Below are positions 8,447 through 16,791 of a stretch of 64,000 nt of DNA, in pieces. Numbering within the stretch: the stretch's first letter is position 1; every line of letters begins with the position of its first letter. Both the position numbers and the translations under genes were made by a program. Location of the stretch: contig NZ_AAUW01000024.1 in the NCBI RefSeq assembly GCF_000168975.1, positions 57,741 through 121,740 on the forward strand. Reading direction: 5' to 3'. The DNA comes from Roseibium aggregatum IAM 12614. GTDB taxonomy: Bacteria; Pseudomonadota; Alphaproteobacteria; Rhizobiales; Stappiaceae. Below the pieces are notes generated by a model. The model was not told the origin of the DNA. It did no database searches and worked only from the letters and a program-made list of their open reading frames with translations.

Positions 8447-8785
8447 TCAGTCCTCCCCGTACTGGACGGAGACGTGACCGGGCTTCAGCGTGATCAGCGG
8501 CTTCGCGCCGTCAACAATGAAGGTCGTGTCCCGGAAGCGGACACGCATCCGGCCGTCAACGACATCGATCACGTAATCCGAAGAGCCGGACGCCTTGCCA
8601 GGCGAAGAGAGAGCGGGGATAGGAGCTTTCGGCGGCGCGATATCTTTGACAACGACTACCGGCTTTTCGACTTCCTTCTCGATGATCACCGGGGGCATGG
8701 TGACCACCTTGACTTCTCGGTCCCCTTCGCCGGAACAGCTGCCGGTGGCCAGACCAAGAGAAAGGAGAAATTCGCAGACGGCCAT
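8447..8785 (-). CDS. Small chimeric protein: VirB10 N-terminus joined to VirB9 C-terminus
   Basis: 112 residues from the ATG at 8785, two bases after the virB9 stop; an upstream in-frame start would lie inside virB9. The first 40 residues (MAVCEFLLSLGLATGSC, VVTMPPVIIEKEVEKPVV) match the start of VirB10 encoded just downstream. The last 45 residues (GRMRVRFRDTTFIVDGAKPL, then LITLKPGHVSVQYGED) match the VirB9 C-terminus encoded just upstream (TTFIVESTHRLITLKSG). The similarity is visible in the DNA too. This is what a tandem duplication spanning the virB9-virB10 boundary would leave at its joint. It is intact, has kept its frame and may be expressed. Whether it works in the outer-membrane core complex is unknown. 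Confidence 0.75.
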   Translation of the reverse strand: MAVCEFLLSLGLATGSCSGEGDREVKVVTMPPVIIEKEVEKPVVVVKDIAPPKAPIPALSSPGKASGSSDYVIDVVDGRMRVRFRDTTFIVDGAKPLITLKPGHVSVQYGED

Positions 8786-8787
8786 GA

Positions 8788-9774
8788 TCACTGGCCTCCC
8801 TTGTACTGGATGCACATGAAGGACTGGCCGGACTTGAGCGTGATCAGGCGGTGAGTGCTTTCGACAATGAAGGTGGTGCCCTGGACGCGGGTATTGACCA
8901 GCTCGTCAATGCCATCGACCACGACATAGGCGGTCGGCAACTCCACGTCGTTCCACTTGTCGCCGAACTGAATGTACGTGAAATGATCGTCCCGGAAGAC
9001 CTGCTCGGGCCGCAGTTTCTTGTCGCCCCAAAGCTTGTACTGGTTCCATCCGCGTAGCGCGCCCGGATCGAATTTCGCGGTTTGCAGAAAGTCCTTTGAG
9101 TTGTGCGTGGCAAGGGCTGTTTCCCCGCCACCGCCGACAGGGTTGCCCTTGCCGTCGAACTCAACGAAAGACATTCCTGCGCTCTGCGGACCAATGATCC
9201 GGAAAGAGACATCCGGAACGGACTTAGAATTGATGCCTTCGGCGCGAAGGTAGAAGGAGTACACATCGCCGTCGTCGGTGTAGACCAGCATGGAGCTATC
9301 GACACCGGCCCCGGTCGGCTTTACGGCAAGGGTGTTGTCCGACCTCTTCTTGACCTCAAAACGGGAACTGTCGCCCATATCGGCCGACTTGATCTTGACC
9401 CCTTTCGGCAACTGGATTGCGCTGACCATGTATTGCCGTAGACGCACTTTGTAGACGCAATCGCCACAGAAATTCTGGACGTGGATGCCCTGCTTTTTGC
9501 CGGGGCGCGACCAAGCCTCCTGAATCTGGCCGCCGATGCTTTCAGGGCGGGCGAGGGGACCGAAGTTTCCGGCCGCCTGGGCTTGCGCCTGCGGCACGGA
9601 ACCGACAGGAAGCGTTGAGTTGACAACCGAGTTGGCCGCAGCAACCCGCTGCGTCGGTGTCGTGTTCGTAGAGACGCTGCCAGGCGTAGCCGGACCTTGA
9701 CCGAGAGGCGTTTGTGCGTGGGCTGAGCCTGCGACGGTGACAACGACGAAAAGAACAAAAAATCGAAAAGTCAT
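8788..9774 (-). CDS. virB9: VirB9 outer-membrane core complex protein
   Basis: 328 residues with a signal peptide (FFVLFVVVTVAGSAHA, cut near residue 20). The N-terminal domain carries the CagX/TrbG features (a WSRPGKKQGIHVQNF-like strand, YMVSAIQLPKGV), and the C-terminal domain contains KLWGDKKLRPEQVFRDDHFTYIQF, the typical VirB9 ending motif region. VirB9 forms the outer-membrane ring with VirB7 and VirB10. The ATG at 9774 overlaps the virB8 stop (ATGA). Cys residues near 116-119 (CGDC) could form a disulphide. Its last 40 residues are copied in the small gene downstream. Confidence 0.93.
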   Translation of the reverse strand: MTFRFFVLFVVVTVAGSAHAQTPLGQGPATPGSVSTNTTPTQRVAAANSVVNSTLPVGSVPQAQAQAAGNFGPLARPESIGGQIQEAWSRPGKKQGIHVQNFCGDCVYKVRLRQYMVSAIQLPKGVKIKSADMGDSSRFEVKKRSDNTLAVKPTGAGVDSSMLVYTDDGDVYSFYLRAEGINSKSVPDVSFRIIGPQSAGMSFVEFDGKGNPVGGGGETALATHNSKDFLQTAKFDPGALRGWNQYKLWGDKKLRPEQVFRDDHFTYIQFGDKWNDVELPTAYVVVDGIDELVNTRVQGTTFIVESTHRLITLKSGQSFMCIQYKGGQ

Positions 9775-10490
9775 TTGGAAGCTTGCTCCTTGATGGACAT
9801 GTCGAGGACGCGGATTCCAAGCGGGTTCTCGAACCGCTCAGCAGCCGTGACGTCATGGGGACGGGGGGTCATTTCCAGGAAGGCGCGCAGATGGCGGCGC
9901 TTCGGCTGTTCACGGCCAATCCTGTCTGTCTGAAGAAACTCGACGACATAGAGGTAGACGCCATCGTAGGCATCGACCTGATAGGCACCCTTGATCGTGA
10001 TCGAGCGGTTGAGGCCGTCTTTGATCGCTTCTTCGATGACTGTTTTGTTGGTCTTCACATAATCATTGAAGAAGTCCGGATCGGAGTACGTGCGGACTTC
10101 CTTGAAACGGGTGTTCTGGGTGGTGTCGTCAATGGTGAGGATCTGGTGCACATAGCGCCGGGCAAGCTTTTCGAGCATCAGCTCGAAGCCATCGACTTCC
10201 ATGGAAATCGGTTCGACACGATAGATCCGGTCATCGCTCAGATCGGCACGCAGAAGCGCGATTTCGGTCTCCTTGAGCGGTACCAGCGACACAAGGGCCT
10301 GGAGGCTTGCCACCACACAGATTGCCAGCGCGACATTCGTTCCAACCGACAGGCGCAACAGCCAGGCCATGCGCCGGTGAGCGGTTTTGTAGGCAAACGG
10401 ATCCGCTTGAAGGATGTTGGCGTGCTTCGGCTCCGGCTTGACCTCCGGAACCGTCGCCGCATGGGGCTTGGAACGAGAAATGAAAGCCAT
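9771..10490 (-). CDS. virB8: VirB8 inner-membrane assembly factor
   Basis: 239 residues when read from the ATG at 10490, which overlaps the virB7 stop as TGATG; a longer reading would intrude on virB7. One membrane segment lies at about 50-70 (NVALAICVVASLQALVSLVP) after a cytoplasmic N-terminus, followed by a periplasmic NTF2-like domain with RTYSDPDFFNDYVKTN, typical of the VirB8 family. VirB8 bridges the inner-membrane platform and core complex. It overlaps virB9 by four bases downstream. Confidence 0.92.
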   Translation of the reverse strand: MAFISRSKPHAATVPEVKPEPKHANILQADPFAYKTAHRRMAWLLRLSVGTNVALAICVVASLQALVSLVPLKETEIALLRADLSDDRIYRVEPISMEVDGFELMLEKLARRYVHQILTIDDTTQNTRFKEVRTYSDPDFFNDYVKTNKTVIEEAIKDGLNRSITIKGAYQVDAYDGVYLYVVEFLQTDRIGREQPKRRHLRAFLEMTPRPHDVTAAERFENPLGIRVLDMSIKEQASK

Positions 10491-10657
10491 CAGGCGGCCT
10501 CCACCCATTCAAAGGAACTCGGCTCAAATTCGATTTCCGCGCAGGCGCAGGGCGACTTGCGCATCTTGTCGATGCCGTCCGGTTCAATCGGCATTTCCAA
10601 CTGTGCGCAGCCGGAAACCAGCCAACCAAGGCACAAGACGAGTCTGAGGTGTTTCAT
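10490..10657 (-). CDS. virB7: VirB7-like small lipoprotein
   Basis: 55 codons: MKHLRLVLCLGWLVSGC opens with a classical short lipoprotein signal (lipobox LVSGC, lipidated Cys17), followed by AQLEMPIEPDGIDKMRKSP and a CAC pair. Length, lipobox and position between virB6 and virB8 match VirB7, the lipoprotein that pairs with VirB9 in the outer-membrane ring. The stop overlaps the virB8 ATG (TGATG), and AAAGG lies upstream of the start. The extra CAC cysteines could make the VirB7-VirB9 disulphide known from Agrobacterium; that is inference. Confidence 0.8.
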   Translation of the reverse strand: MKHLRLVLCLGWLVSGCAQLEMPIEPDGIDKMRKSPCACAEIEFEPSSFEWVEAA

Positions 10658-10709
10658 GAGCGAACAACCTTTGGAGCGAAGAGAGAAGAAAAGGAGGAGA
10701 GGGCGTTAC

Positions 10710-11729
10710 TTACGAGTTGCCGGAGTCGATGATCCCGCCTGGAGCCGAACGCGAGGATTCCCAGGTTTTTCTATGCATGAAGCCACCGACGCGACCGGCA
10801 GCCCCCGCCGCTGTTCGACCGGCAGAGGCACCGATGGCAGCGCCGCGAATGGCACCGGCAGACATGATCCCGGCTGACACGGTTCCAAGCATCGCGCTCG
10901 ACACCTGACCGGCGATATTGACCGCCTCGGACATCAAGGCAGCACCAAGCCAACCCATAATCATGGCAAGCAGAAATTTGCCGCTAGTCAGGTCGATGTA
11001 GGCTTCTGGGTCAACCTCGGCATCAGCGGTAACGCCAAGACCTTTGACGCTGGCGATGACCAGCGAAAAAACCATCGTGACGCAGAGCATGGTGACGATA
11101 GAACCGATGATTGTCCGCACGCCGGCGCCGATCAAATTGCGGCCGAACGGGAAGGCAGCCATGCCAATGAGAAAGGGCGACACGCCCATTATGAGCGTGA
11201 GCCGGAAAAGAGAGACCGACGTGTGCGCGAGAAACAGAACAAGCAGAATGACGTAGGGCAGCAGAAGCGCCACACCGTAGAAGGTGTTTACGATTTGATC
11301 GCCCCAGCTTCCCGATCCCATGATTGTTGTGGCAATGTTGAAGACGCCACCAATCCCGGTCTCAACGGCCAGCAGCAGTGCATCGAGCCCGCTAAGTCCG
11401 CCGCCACCGCCGCCATCCATTAGCGCGCTGGACAGTCCGCCCATGACATTGACGCACGCGTCGAACACGTCACCGATCAAGCCACCATCGACACCCTTAT
11501 AGACGCCGAAGCCAAGCACCATGAAGATGGCTTGTTTGAGCGCGCCCGCGAAGTCGAGCGTCCCCAAAAAGACCTGAATGCCAGCCCAGAGGACCCAAGC
11601 ACCGACAAGGCTCAAGATGATCCCCTGAAACGGCCCATGAACCGCGTTAACGAGGGTCCCGAGGGTGCTATCGGCATGGGACTGATACGCAGAGAAAATC
11701 TCGCAGATATTGCAGGAGGAAGCCGCCAT
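10710..11729 (-). CDS. virB6: VirB6/TrbL polytopic inner-membrane channel protein
   Basis: 339 residues with at least five or six hydrophobic segments (for example ILSLVGAWVLWAGIQVFLG, VALLLPYVILLVLFLAHTSV and LLAMIMGWLGAALMS), characteristic of VirB6/TrbL. It forms part of the inner-membrane translocation platform. The N-terminus contains a CNIC motif. GGAGGA lies upstream of the ATG at 11729, and the virB5 stop is two bases away. The Gly- and Ala-rich stretch near 290-315 (GAIRGAAIGASAGRTAAGAA) is a flexible tail common in this family. Confidence 0.9.
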   Translation of the reverse strand: MAASSCNICEIFSAYQSHADSTLGTLVNAVHGPFQGIILSLVGAWVLWAGIQVFLGTLDFAGALKQAIFMVLGFGVYKGVDGGLIGDVFDACVNVMGGLSSALMDGGGGGGLSGLDALLLAVETGIGGVFNIATTIMGSGSWGDQIVNTFYGVALLLPYVILLVLFLAHTSVSLFRLTLIMGVSPFLIGMAAFPFGRNLIGAGVRTIIGSIVTMLCVTMVFSLVIASVKGLGVTADAEVDPEAYIDLTSGKFLLAMIMGWLGAALMSEAVNIAGQVSSAMLGTVSAGIMSAGAIRGAAIGASAGRTAAGAAGRVGGFMHRKTWESSRSAPGGIIDSGNS

Positions 11730-11731
11730 GG

Positions 11732-12553
11732 TTATTCGCTTCCTTCTTCATTGTATTTACGTTCCTCGGCGACCTCGCTAATGATCGGGACGCCGTTGTT
11801 GAGGGCCTGAGACGCGTTGATCTTCAGCATCTGTGCGAGGATTTGATTGGTCTGAGCGGTTGCGACGAGCTGAGCGACTTCCAGCTCGATCAGAACCTGC
11901 AGGCGCGCATTGACGGTCTCGGCGCTCTGGCCTGCGTTCTTGTATTCCTGGGCCGTCTCAAGGGTTTTGACAGCCGTCTCATGGGCTTCGTCCGACTGCG
12001 CCAGCCCCTTGACCGTCGCGTCCGTGATCGTCGCAATCCGGTTTTCATGAACGGATTTCTGAATGCTGGCTTTTTCTTCCCAGGTTCCCGCAGTGAGCGA
12101 TTCCGGAGTGGCGACCAGGCCGGACTTGTAGGCGTTGCCCCGCTCGCAGATCGAGCCGAAGTCCACCTCATCAAATTTGATGGTCGGCATGAGCTGCTTG
12201 TAGTCAGGAATGAGACAGGCCATGTCTCCCGACACACTGGACGCAAGCGACTGGAAGTTCAGGGACGGAATGGAGAGATTTCCGATCTCACCGATGGATG
12301 ACAAAGTATCGCCTGCAATGCCCTGAACTTGCCTAAGCGTATCGAGCTGGTCTGTGATGACCGAAAGACTTTCCTTCGCGGTCGCAAGCTGGTCCTTGAC
12401 GGTGCTGAGCTGTTCTTTGAGCGTCGTGAGCTGCTTTTGCGCTTCGGCGATGTTCTTCACATCGATGACAGCCATAGCGGCATGCGCCGGCGCATTGATC
12501 GACGTCGCCAGCATCAGACCGGCAACGAGCCTCATCAGAGTTTTGCAAGCCAT
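11732..12553 (-). CDS. virB5: VirB5-like minor pilus tip protein
   Basis: 273 residues. A signal peptide (LMRLVAGLMLATSINAPAHA) is followed by a long predicted coiled coil at about 35-80 with heptad-like KQLTTLKEQLSTVKDQLATA, then a second helical region. P-type VirB5/TrbJ proteins are secreted, sit at the pilus tip and help in recipient contact. The ATG at 12553 lies 19 bases inside the 3' end of virB4, so translation is probably coupled. Function is assigned from position between virB4 and virB6 plus the architecture. Confidence 0.85.
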   Translation of the reverse strand: MACKTLMRLVAGLMLATSINAPAHAAMAVIDVKNIAEAQKQLTTLKEQLSTVKDQLATAKESLSVITDQLDTLRQVQGIAGDTLSSIGEIGNLSIPSLNFQSLASSVSGDMACLIPDYKQLMPTIKFDEVDFGSICERGNAYKSGLVATPESLTAGTWEEKASIQKSVHENRIATITDATVKGLAQSDEAHETAVKTLETAQEYKNAGQSAETVNARLQVLIELEVAQLVATAQTNQILAQMLKINASQALNNGVPIISEVAEERKYNEEGSE

Positions 12554-14886
12554 TGGTCACCCCATTCCTGTTTGGTTTTTTCCAGTTCCTTGACCGCGGA
12601 AGGCCCTGACCGGTAGAAGCGCAAGGCGTCGCCCAGGCCCGACAGGTCCACGTCCAAAATCGTGCTTTCGTTGAAATTCGCGGCCTCGAAGCGCTTCACC
12701 ACGAGCACCTGACGCCCGCCCTTCATGTCGCCTTCGCCTTTGATGAAGGCGATTTGCTCATTCGACAGATTGAAGGGTTGAAGGTTCTCGGGCCTAGCTT
12801 GAGAGTTCGGCAGAAAGAACAAGGTCTGCGCGTTTTCGATCATGGCCGATGCACCGTCGAACTCCAGCAGCGCACCTGGTTCCTGGAAGGCAAGGCCGAC
12901 TAGCCCGTTGAGCTTGCGGTATTCCTGATACATTTCCCGCACGACAGAGCGGAAACCGTTGTTGCGTAGGAGGTTCGCCGCCTCATCGATGAAGATGGAA
13001 AAACCGCCTTCGCCGTGTTTCGCGGCTGCGGAAATCGCAGCAGAGATATGCGCGACCACAGGCGGACCCAGAACCGGGTCCATCAGGGCTTCGTTCATGT
13101 TGATGCCAACAAGAAACGACTTTTGCAGAAACCCGGTGATCTGATCGCGCGGGGCGTTGAAGACGTGGCTGAACTGGCCTTCTGCTCCGTCCTCGCCGTT
13201 CACCCACTTGGCAAAAGCGCGGCGGATCTCCGACTGAGCCGGGAAGGCCGCACCATAGATGTTATCCAGCGTGCGCAAGCCCGGTTCCAGCTCGGCGGCC
13301 ATGTCGAGCGCGGCATGAAGATAGTCGTCCATATCCTCATCGAACGCTTCGCCAAGCATGGCTTGCAGGATCAACCGCACCCGGTGCCGGGCGGATTTGT
13401 CGGTGAGATCGATATCGAGAGGATTGAGAGCTAAGTCCTGATAGCCCTGATAGATCCCGCCGAACGCCTCAATCATGAAGCGCGCGCCGTCCTTGGAATC
13501 GAAGACGTAGTTCCGCACACCGTGGAACTTTGCAAGTCCGCCAAGAAGGTGAAGGATCAAGGTAGACTTACCGCCACCGGTCGGGGCGAACATGAGGTAG
13601 TTGCCCGGCGATTGCGGCTTGTCAGAAACATGGAACTGGAAGGCGTAGTTCTGGCCCGTGGGCGTCTTGAACAGACGCACCGGCCGGTCGCCGAACGGGC
13701 TTGACCACAGACCGATTGGCGAAAACTGGAACGGCCACAGAGCCGCGACATTGCTCTCGGTGATCTTGAGTGGCCGCAGCAGCTTGTCCCGGCCGGGCAT
13801 GCGGTTGAACCATGCGGTTGCCGCGCCGACTGTCTCGCAGCAATACCGGATCCGCGCATTATCGAGGAGGGACGTAACCTGATCGATGAGGGAGGTCAGC
13901 TCGGCCTCGTTGCGAGCCCGCACGGTGATCTGGAATTGCGTTTCCTGAAGCTGCCCGGAGTTGTTCAAGAGGTCTTCGTTGACCGCTTCCAGCTCGGCCA
14001 GAACAGCACCCGTCCCGAAATAGTTGTGCTTCTGCTCGGTGATTTGACGGGTGAAAAGGGCGATTTGCTTGGTGCTGTCGAGCGGCTTGACGATCTGGCA
14101 GACTTCCAGCTCACCGCTGAGTGCCAGCAGACGGGACACCAGCATTCCGGACACTGTTTCCGGCCAGCCGCGAACGGCAATCACGCGGTTGAGCGTCTGG
14201 TGCGGCGTAAACGTATCAATCGCGCCGTCTGTCGATACGTGAATGTCAGAGGCGGGCAGGTTGGCGCTGATCCCGGCGCTAAGACGCGCAATCTCGGGTT
14301 TCAGCTCACCGCAAACCAGATAATTCAGAACACGTGTCAGCTCGCACGGTTGATTGTGCTCCTGGGCGGCAGGGACCGGCCGGATGTTATAATCCGTGAA
14401 CCCGCTCAACAGGCCACGAGACGTTTTTTCCAGTTCCGCGGAGGTCTTCGTTGTGAGAACCATGTACCAGACAAGCGAATAGGCATTCTGGTAAAGCCGC
14501 TGCTCGGCTTCCCCGACTTCTTTCAAAGTCACGGACGGCCAGTCAGCCTGGAAGCTCACATCGCGGCGGCGCTTGATGCCAAACACACGCAGCGATGAAC
14601 CGGCACTCAAGAACTGATGGAACGTGCTGGCGCGGCCCCTTGCAAGCGCCTCCTGCTCGGAGATGTTGCGTGTCTCATAGGAGAGACCGGACAGGGAAAA
14701 GACGCGGACGAAAGACCCGTCTTTGAGAGAGACGGTCTGATTGTCGGCAAGCAACTGGTCAAATTCCAGTTCGTTCGCAAGCCAGTCCTGCTCGACTTCG
14801 CCAAGCAGGTACTTGCGGCCTCTGGAACTCACCAGAGCGGCAGCGCCAACGGCGGCGGCGCCTGTCAAAAAGGTGCCAAGCAGCAT
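12535..14886 (-). CDS. virB4: VirB4 conjugation ATPase
   Basis: 783 residues, typical for VirB4. The N-terminal CagE/TrbE-like domain covers the first 400 residues. The P-loop APTGGGKST is at about 434-442, and the Walker B FSIFIDEAAN is near 635. A short hydrophobic N-terminus (LLGTFLTGAAAVGAAALVS) may anchor it to the membrane or be a remnant of a VirB3 fusion. VirB4 powers pilus assembly and substrate transfer and binds VirB8, VirB10 and VirB11. The start overlaps the virB3 stop as TAATG. Confidence 0.95.
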   Translation of the reverse strand: MLLGTFLTGAAAVGAAALVSSRGRKYLLGEVEQDWLANELEFDQLLADNQTVSLKDGSFVRVFSLSGLSYETRNISEQEALARGRASTFHQFLSAGSSLRVFGIKRRRDVSFQADWPSVTLKEVGEAEQRLYQNAYSLVWYMVLTTKTSAELEKTSRGLLSGFTDYNIRPVPAAQEHNQPCELTRVLNYLVCGELKPEIARLSAGISANLPASDIHVSTDGAIDTFTPHQTLNRVIAVRGWPETVSGMLVSRLLALSGELEVCQIVKPLDSTKQIALFTRQITEQKHNYFGTGAVLAELEAVNEDLLNNSGQLQETQFQITVRARNEAELTSLIDQVTSLLDNARIRYCCETVGAATAWFNRMPGRDKLLRPLKITESNVAALWPFQFSPIGLWSSPFGDRPVRLFKTPTGQNYAFQFHVSDKPQSPGNYLMFAPTGGGKSTLILHLLGGLAKFHGVRNYVFDSKDGARFMIEAFGGIYQGYQDLALNPLDIDLTDKSARHRVRLILQAMLGEAFDEDMDDYLHAALDMAAELEPGLRTLDNIYGAAFPAQSEIRRAFAKWVNGEDGAEGQFSHVFNAPRDQITGFLQKSFLVGINMNEALMDPVLGPPVVAHISAAISAAAKHGEGGFSIFIDEAANLLRNNGFRSVVREMYQEYRKLNGLVGLAFQEPGALLEFDGASAMIENAQTLFFLPNSQARPENLQPFNLSNEQIAFIKGEGDMKGGRQVLVVKRFEAANFNESTILDVDLSGLGDALRFYRSGPSAVKELEKTKQEWGDQWLAKL

Positions 14887-15209
14887 TATTGTGCAGCCTT
14901 CTTTTTGGAGGTTTTGAGCGGAAAACCGGCGATCAGGCGGCGCACCTTCTTCGCCTGGAAGAACGCGGCCGGATGCAGCAGCAGAGATTCACAGTGCGGC
15001 TCTCGCCGGCGAAGCAGAATGATCCACGCGATGGCTGGCGGTGTCGTCAGGACGACAAGCGCAAAGCCCGCCGCATTCCCAGCCAGAAACCCGCCAGTGG
15101 TTGCGAGTAAGAGTTCACCGATCATCACCAGGGCAGCATGGAGCGGGGGCATGCCGAGGATCTTCATCGGCTCCTGAATGTGGAGTGCGATAGGGCTTTG
15201 CGCTTTCAT
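14886..15209 (-). CDS. virB3: VirB3 inner-membrane protein
   Basis: 107 residues from the ATG at 15209; AGGAGG lies nine bases upstream, and a TTG six codons earlier would itself contain that ribosome site, so the ATG is preferred. Two hydrophobic segments (about 20-42 and 45-65) with a basic C-terminus match VirB3. It works with VirB4 in pilus biogenesis. It lies directly between virB2 and virB4, the canonical position. Confidence 0.85.
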   Translation of the reverse strand: MKAQSPIALHIQEPMKILGMPPLHAALVMIGELLLATTGGFLAGNAAGFALVVLTTPPAIAWIILLRRREPHCESLLLHPAAFFQAKKVRRLIAGFPLKTSKKKAAQ

Positions 15210-15223
15210 GGCTTCGCCCCTCC

Positions 15224-15562
15224 TCAAGCTGCCGAGAGAAGGGCGCGAAGCGCGGTCGGGCCGAAGATCACCAGCGCTCCGGCACCGACGAGCTGAGCAA
15301 GCCGCATGATGTCGATGCGGCCGGTGACCATGGCCCAGATGCCATAGATGATAACGCCAACACCGATGACCGGAGCGGCAACACTGACCAACCCGCTTTC
15401 CAGGGATTGCAGCATGCTGGTCGCGGGTGCGGACCAGTCCTGTGCCATCGCCTGCGCCGGAAACAGCATCGAAGCGGATGCAATCGCTTTGATTGCAGCT
15501 TTCTCAAAATCTACCTTAACGGGAGCATGCGGGCAGAGTCCGAGTCTCTTCAGGATGTTCAT
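15224..15562 (-). CDS. virB2: VirB2 major pilin precursor
   Basis: 112 residues from the ATG at 15562. A long signal region ends at about residue 40 (ASASMLFPAQAMAQ), and the mature pilin of about 70 residues carries two hydrophobic helices (LVSVAAPVIGVGVIIYGIWA and AQLVGAGALVIFGPTALRAL) linked by a short basic loop (TGRID), the standard VirB2/TrbC plan. The product polymerises into the conjugative pilus. An alternative TTG two codons upstream is unlikely. Confidence 0.9.
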   Translation of the reverse strand: MNILKRLGLCPHAPVKVDFEKAAIKAIASASMLFPAQAMAQDWSAPATSMLQSLESGLVSVAAPVIGVGVIIYGIWAMVTGRIDIMRLAQLVGAGALVIFGPTALRALLSAA

Positions 15563-15574
15563 TTTCAAAAACCC

Positions 15575-16036
15575 TTATTTCAGGATGAGATAGAAGGTGG
15601 CGACTGCCAGCCAGTTGAAGGTGGCCAGCGATGCGCAGGCCATGAAGTTCCAGCGGATCGAGCGGCGTATCTTGTCGCTCTCCACGGCGTGTTGTGCGAC
15701 GGCGGAAATCACCGTCTGGATGCTCTCGTTGCCGAGAGAACCGGCAAGTTTCTGGATGGTCGAGGCAACGTCATCGACCTTGTGGTCGATAGCTTCATTC
15801 ACCCCGGACACGTCGTTCTTGAATTGGAGCGACACGCGATTGCGCTCATCTTCCATGAGGGCCTTGAGACGTTCGCCGAAGGCGTTCAGGATCGCGACCA
15901 CGGCAAGCACCGGATCGTCCTTCTGGAAGGAAATCCCGGTTTCCCGATGGGCTGCCTCAATGGCTTCATCGAGCGTCATCTGTTTCCACTGCTCGACGGA
16001 AACAGCGTCAACCTTCTGAGCCGCTGCGGCGCTCAT
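15575..16036 (-). CDS. Transfer-operon protein in the traM position, C-terminal membrane anchor
   Basis: 153 residues. Mostly helical, with a predicted coiled-coil-like middle (DHKVDDVASTIQKLAG) and a single membrane segment at the very C-terminus (WNFMACASLATFNWLAVATF). The start overlaps the traL stop as ATGA. In IncP plasmids traK, traL and traM follow one another next to oriT, and this gene occupies the traM position. The similarity I can judge is positional and by size, not by clear motifs, so TraM identity is tentative. It would be a tail-anchored inner-membrane protein exposing most of its mass to the cytoplasm. Confidence 0.6.
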   Translation of the reverse strand: MSAAAAQKVDAVSVEQWKQMTLDEAIEAAHRETGISFQKDDPVLAVVAILNAFGERLKALMEDERNRVSLQFKNDVSGVNEAIDHKVDDVASTIQKLAGSLGNESIQTVISAVAQHAVESDKIRRSIRWNFMACASLATFNWLAVATFYLILK

Positions 16037-16791
16037 TCGGCGGCCTCCTGCGGTGCTGCTTCAAGGAAGCTCGCGCTGTCCAGGCGCTCAATCGCCTTGG
16101 TCCAGTAGATCTTGAGCCGCTGGCGGGACATCACATTGAAATCGCTCGACTGCATCGCCTCTTCGAAGGTCAGCTTTGCGCCCATCATGGCCCGGATATC
16201 TTCGCCGAACGTTCCCGGCTGGACCTTGGGGTGGCACATGACTGCCGCAATGCGGTCGGCGTTTTCCTGATAGAGCTTGCTGTCTTCGAAGGCTCGGCCA
16301 GCGCTGGCAACCGGCCCAAAAAACTCGTTAAGCCAGACAACTACCGGCACGCCCGGGAAATGACCGAGAATGGCAAGCAGGCTATTGAATGTATCATCCA
16401 GGGCCGCACCGCCGCAGATTGGGCAATGAATGAAGACACGAACATCAAACCCTTGCAGCAACTCAAACGCATTGTTCTCAGCAAGGTACGAACAGGTGGC
16501 GATGAAAGAAGAGGTGCCGGTGTCAATGACAGTGTGCGTTTCGCTCTCGCTTTCAAAAATCCGCGTCATCAGATGATCGAAGAGGCGCGGGTTAATGTCA
16601 TCGCCGTCCATGATCTGGATCGGCACTGCTTTCAGCCCCTTGATGGCGGAAAGCGTGGGCGTGGTCGGGTCGAGGTCGATGGCCTGGACGTTGTGATCTG
16701 CGTAACGCAGATATTGCACCAGCATTGAAGACGTGAGGCTTTTGCCTGCGCCGCCCTTGCCCTGCATGACGATATGAACGGTCTTCACCAC
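16033..16791 (-). CDS. traL: TraL-like ParA-family ATPase of the transfer operon
   Basis: 252 residues. The P-loop GKGGAGKS at residues 11-18 is the deviant Walker A of the ParA/MinD family, followed by a DLDPTTPT switch region. TraL of IncP plasmids is of this family and lies between traK and traM, as here. Its exact job is not known; ATP-dependent positioning of the relaxosome or channel is the usual suggestion. The start is GTG at 16791 (a second GTG follows), overlapping the end of traK by seven bases. It is not a plasmid-partition ParA: no parB or parS lies nearby. Confidence 0.75.
   Translation of the reverse strand: MVKTVHIVMQGKGGAGKSLTSSMLVQYLRYADHNVQAIDLDPTTPTLSAIKGLKAVPIQIMDGDDINPRLFDHLMTRIFESESETHTVIDTGTSSFIATCSYLAENNAFELLQGFDVRVFIHCPICGGAALDDTFNSLLAILGHFPGVPVVVWLNEFFGPVASAGRAFEDSKLYQENADRIAAVMCHPKVQPGTFGEDIRAMMGAKLTFEEAMQSSDFNVMSRQRLKIYWTKAIERLDSASFLEAAPQEAAE

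Noticed and set aside
16033..16791. ParA-type plasmid partition gene
   Set aside because: The gene lies between traK and the traM position with overlapping ends and has no parB or parS beside it; a TraL role fits better.
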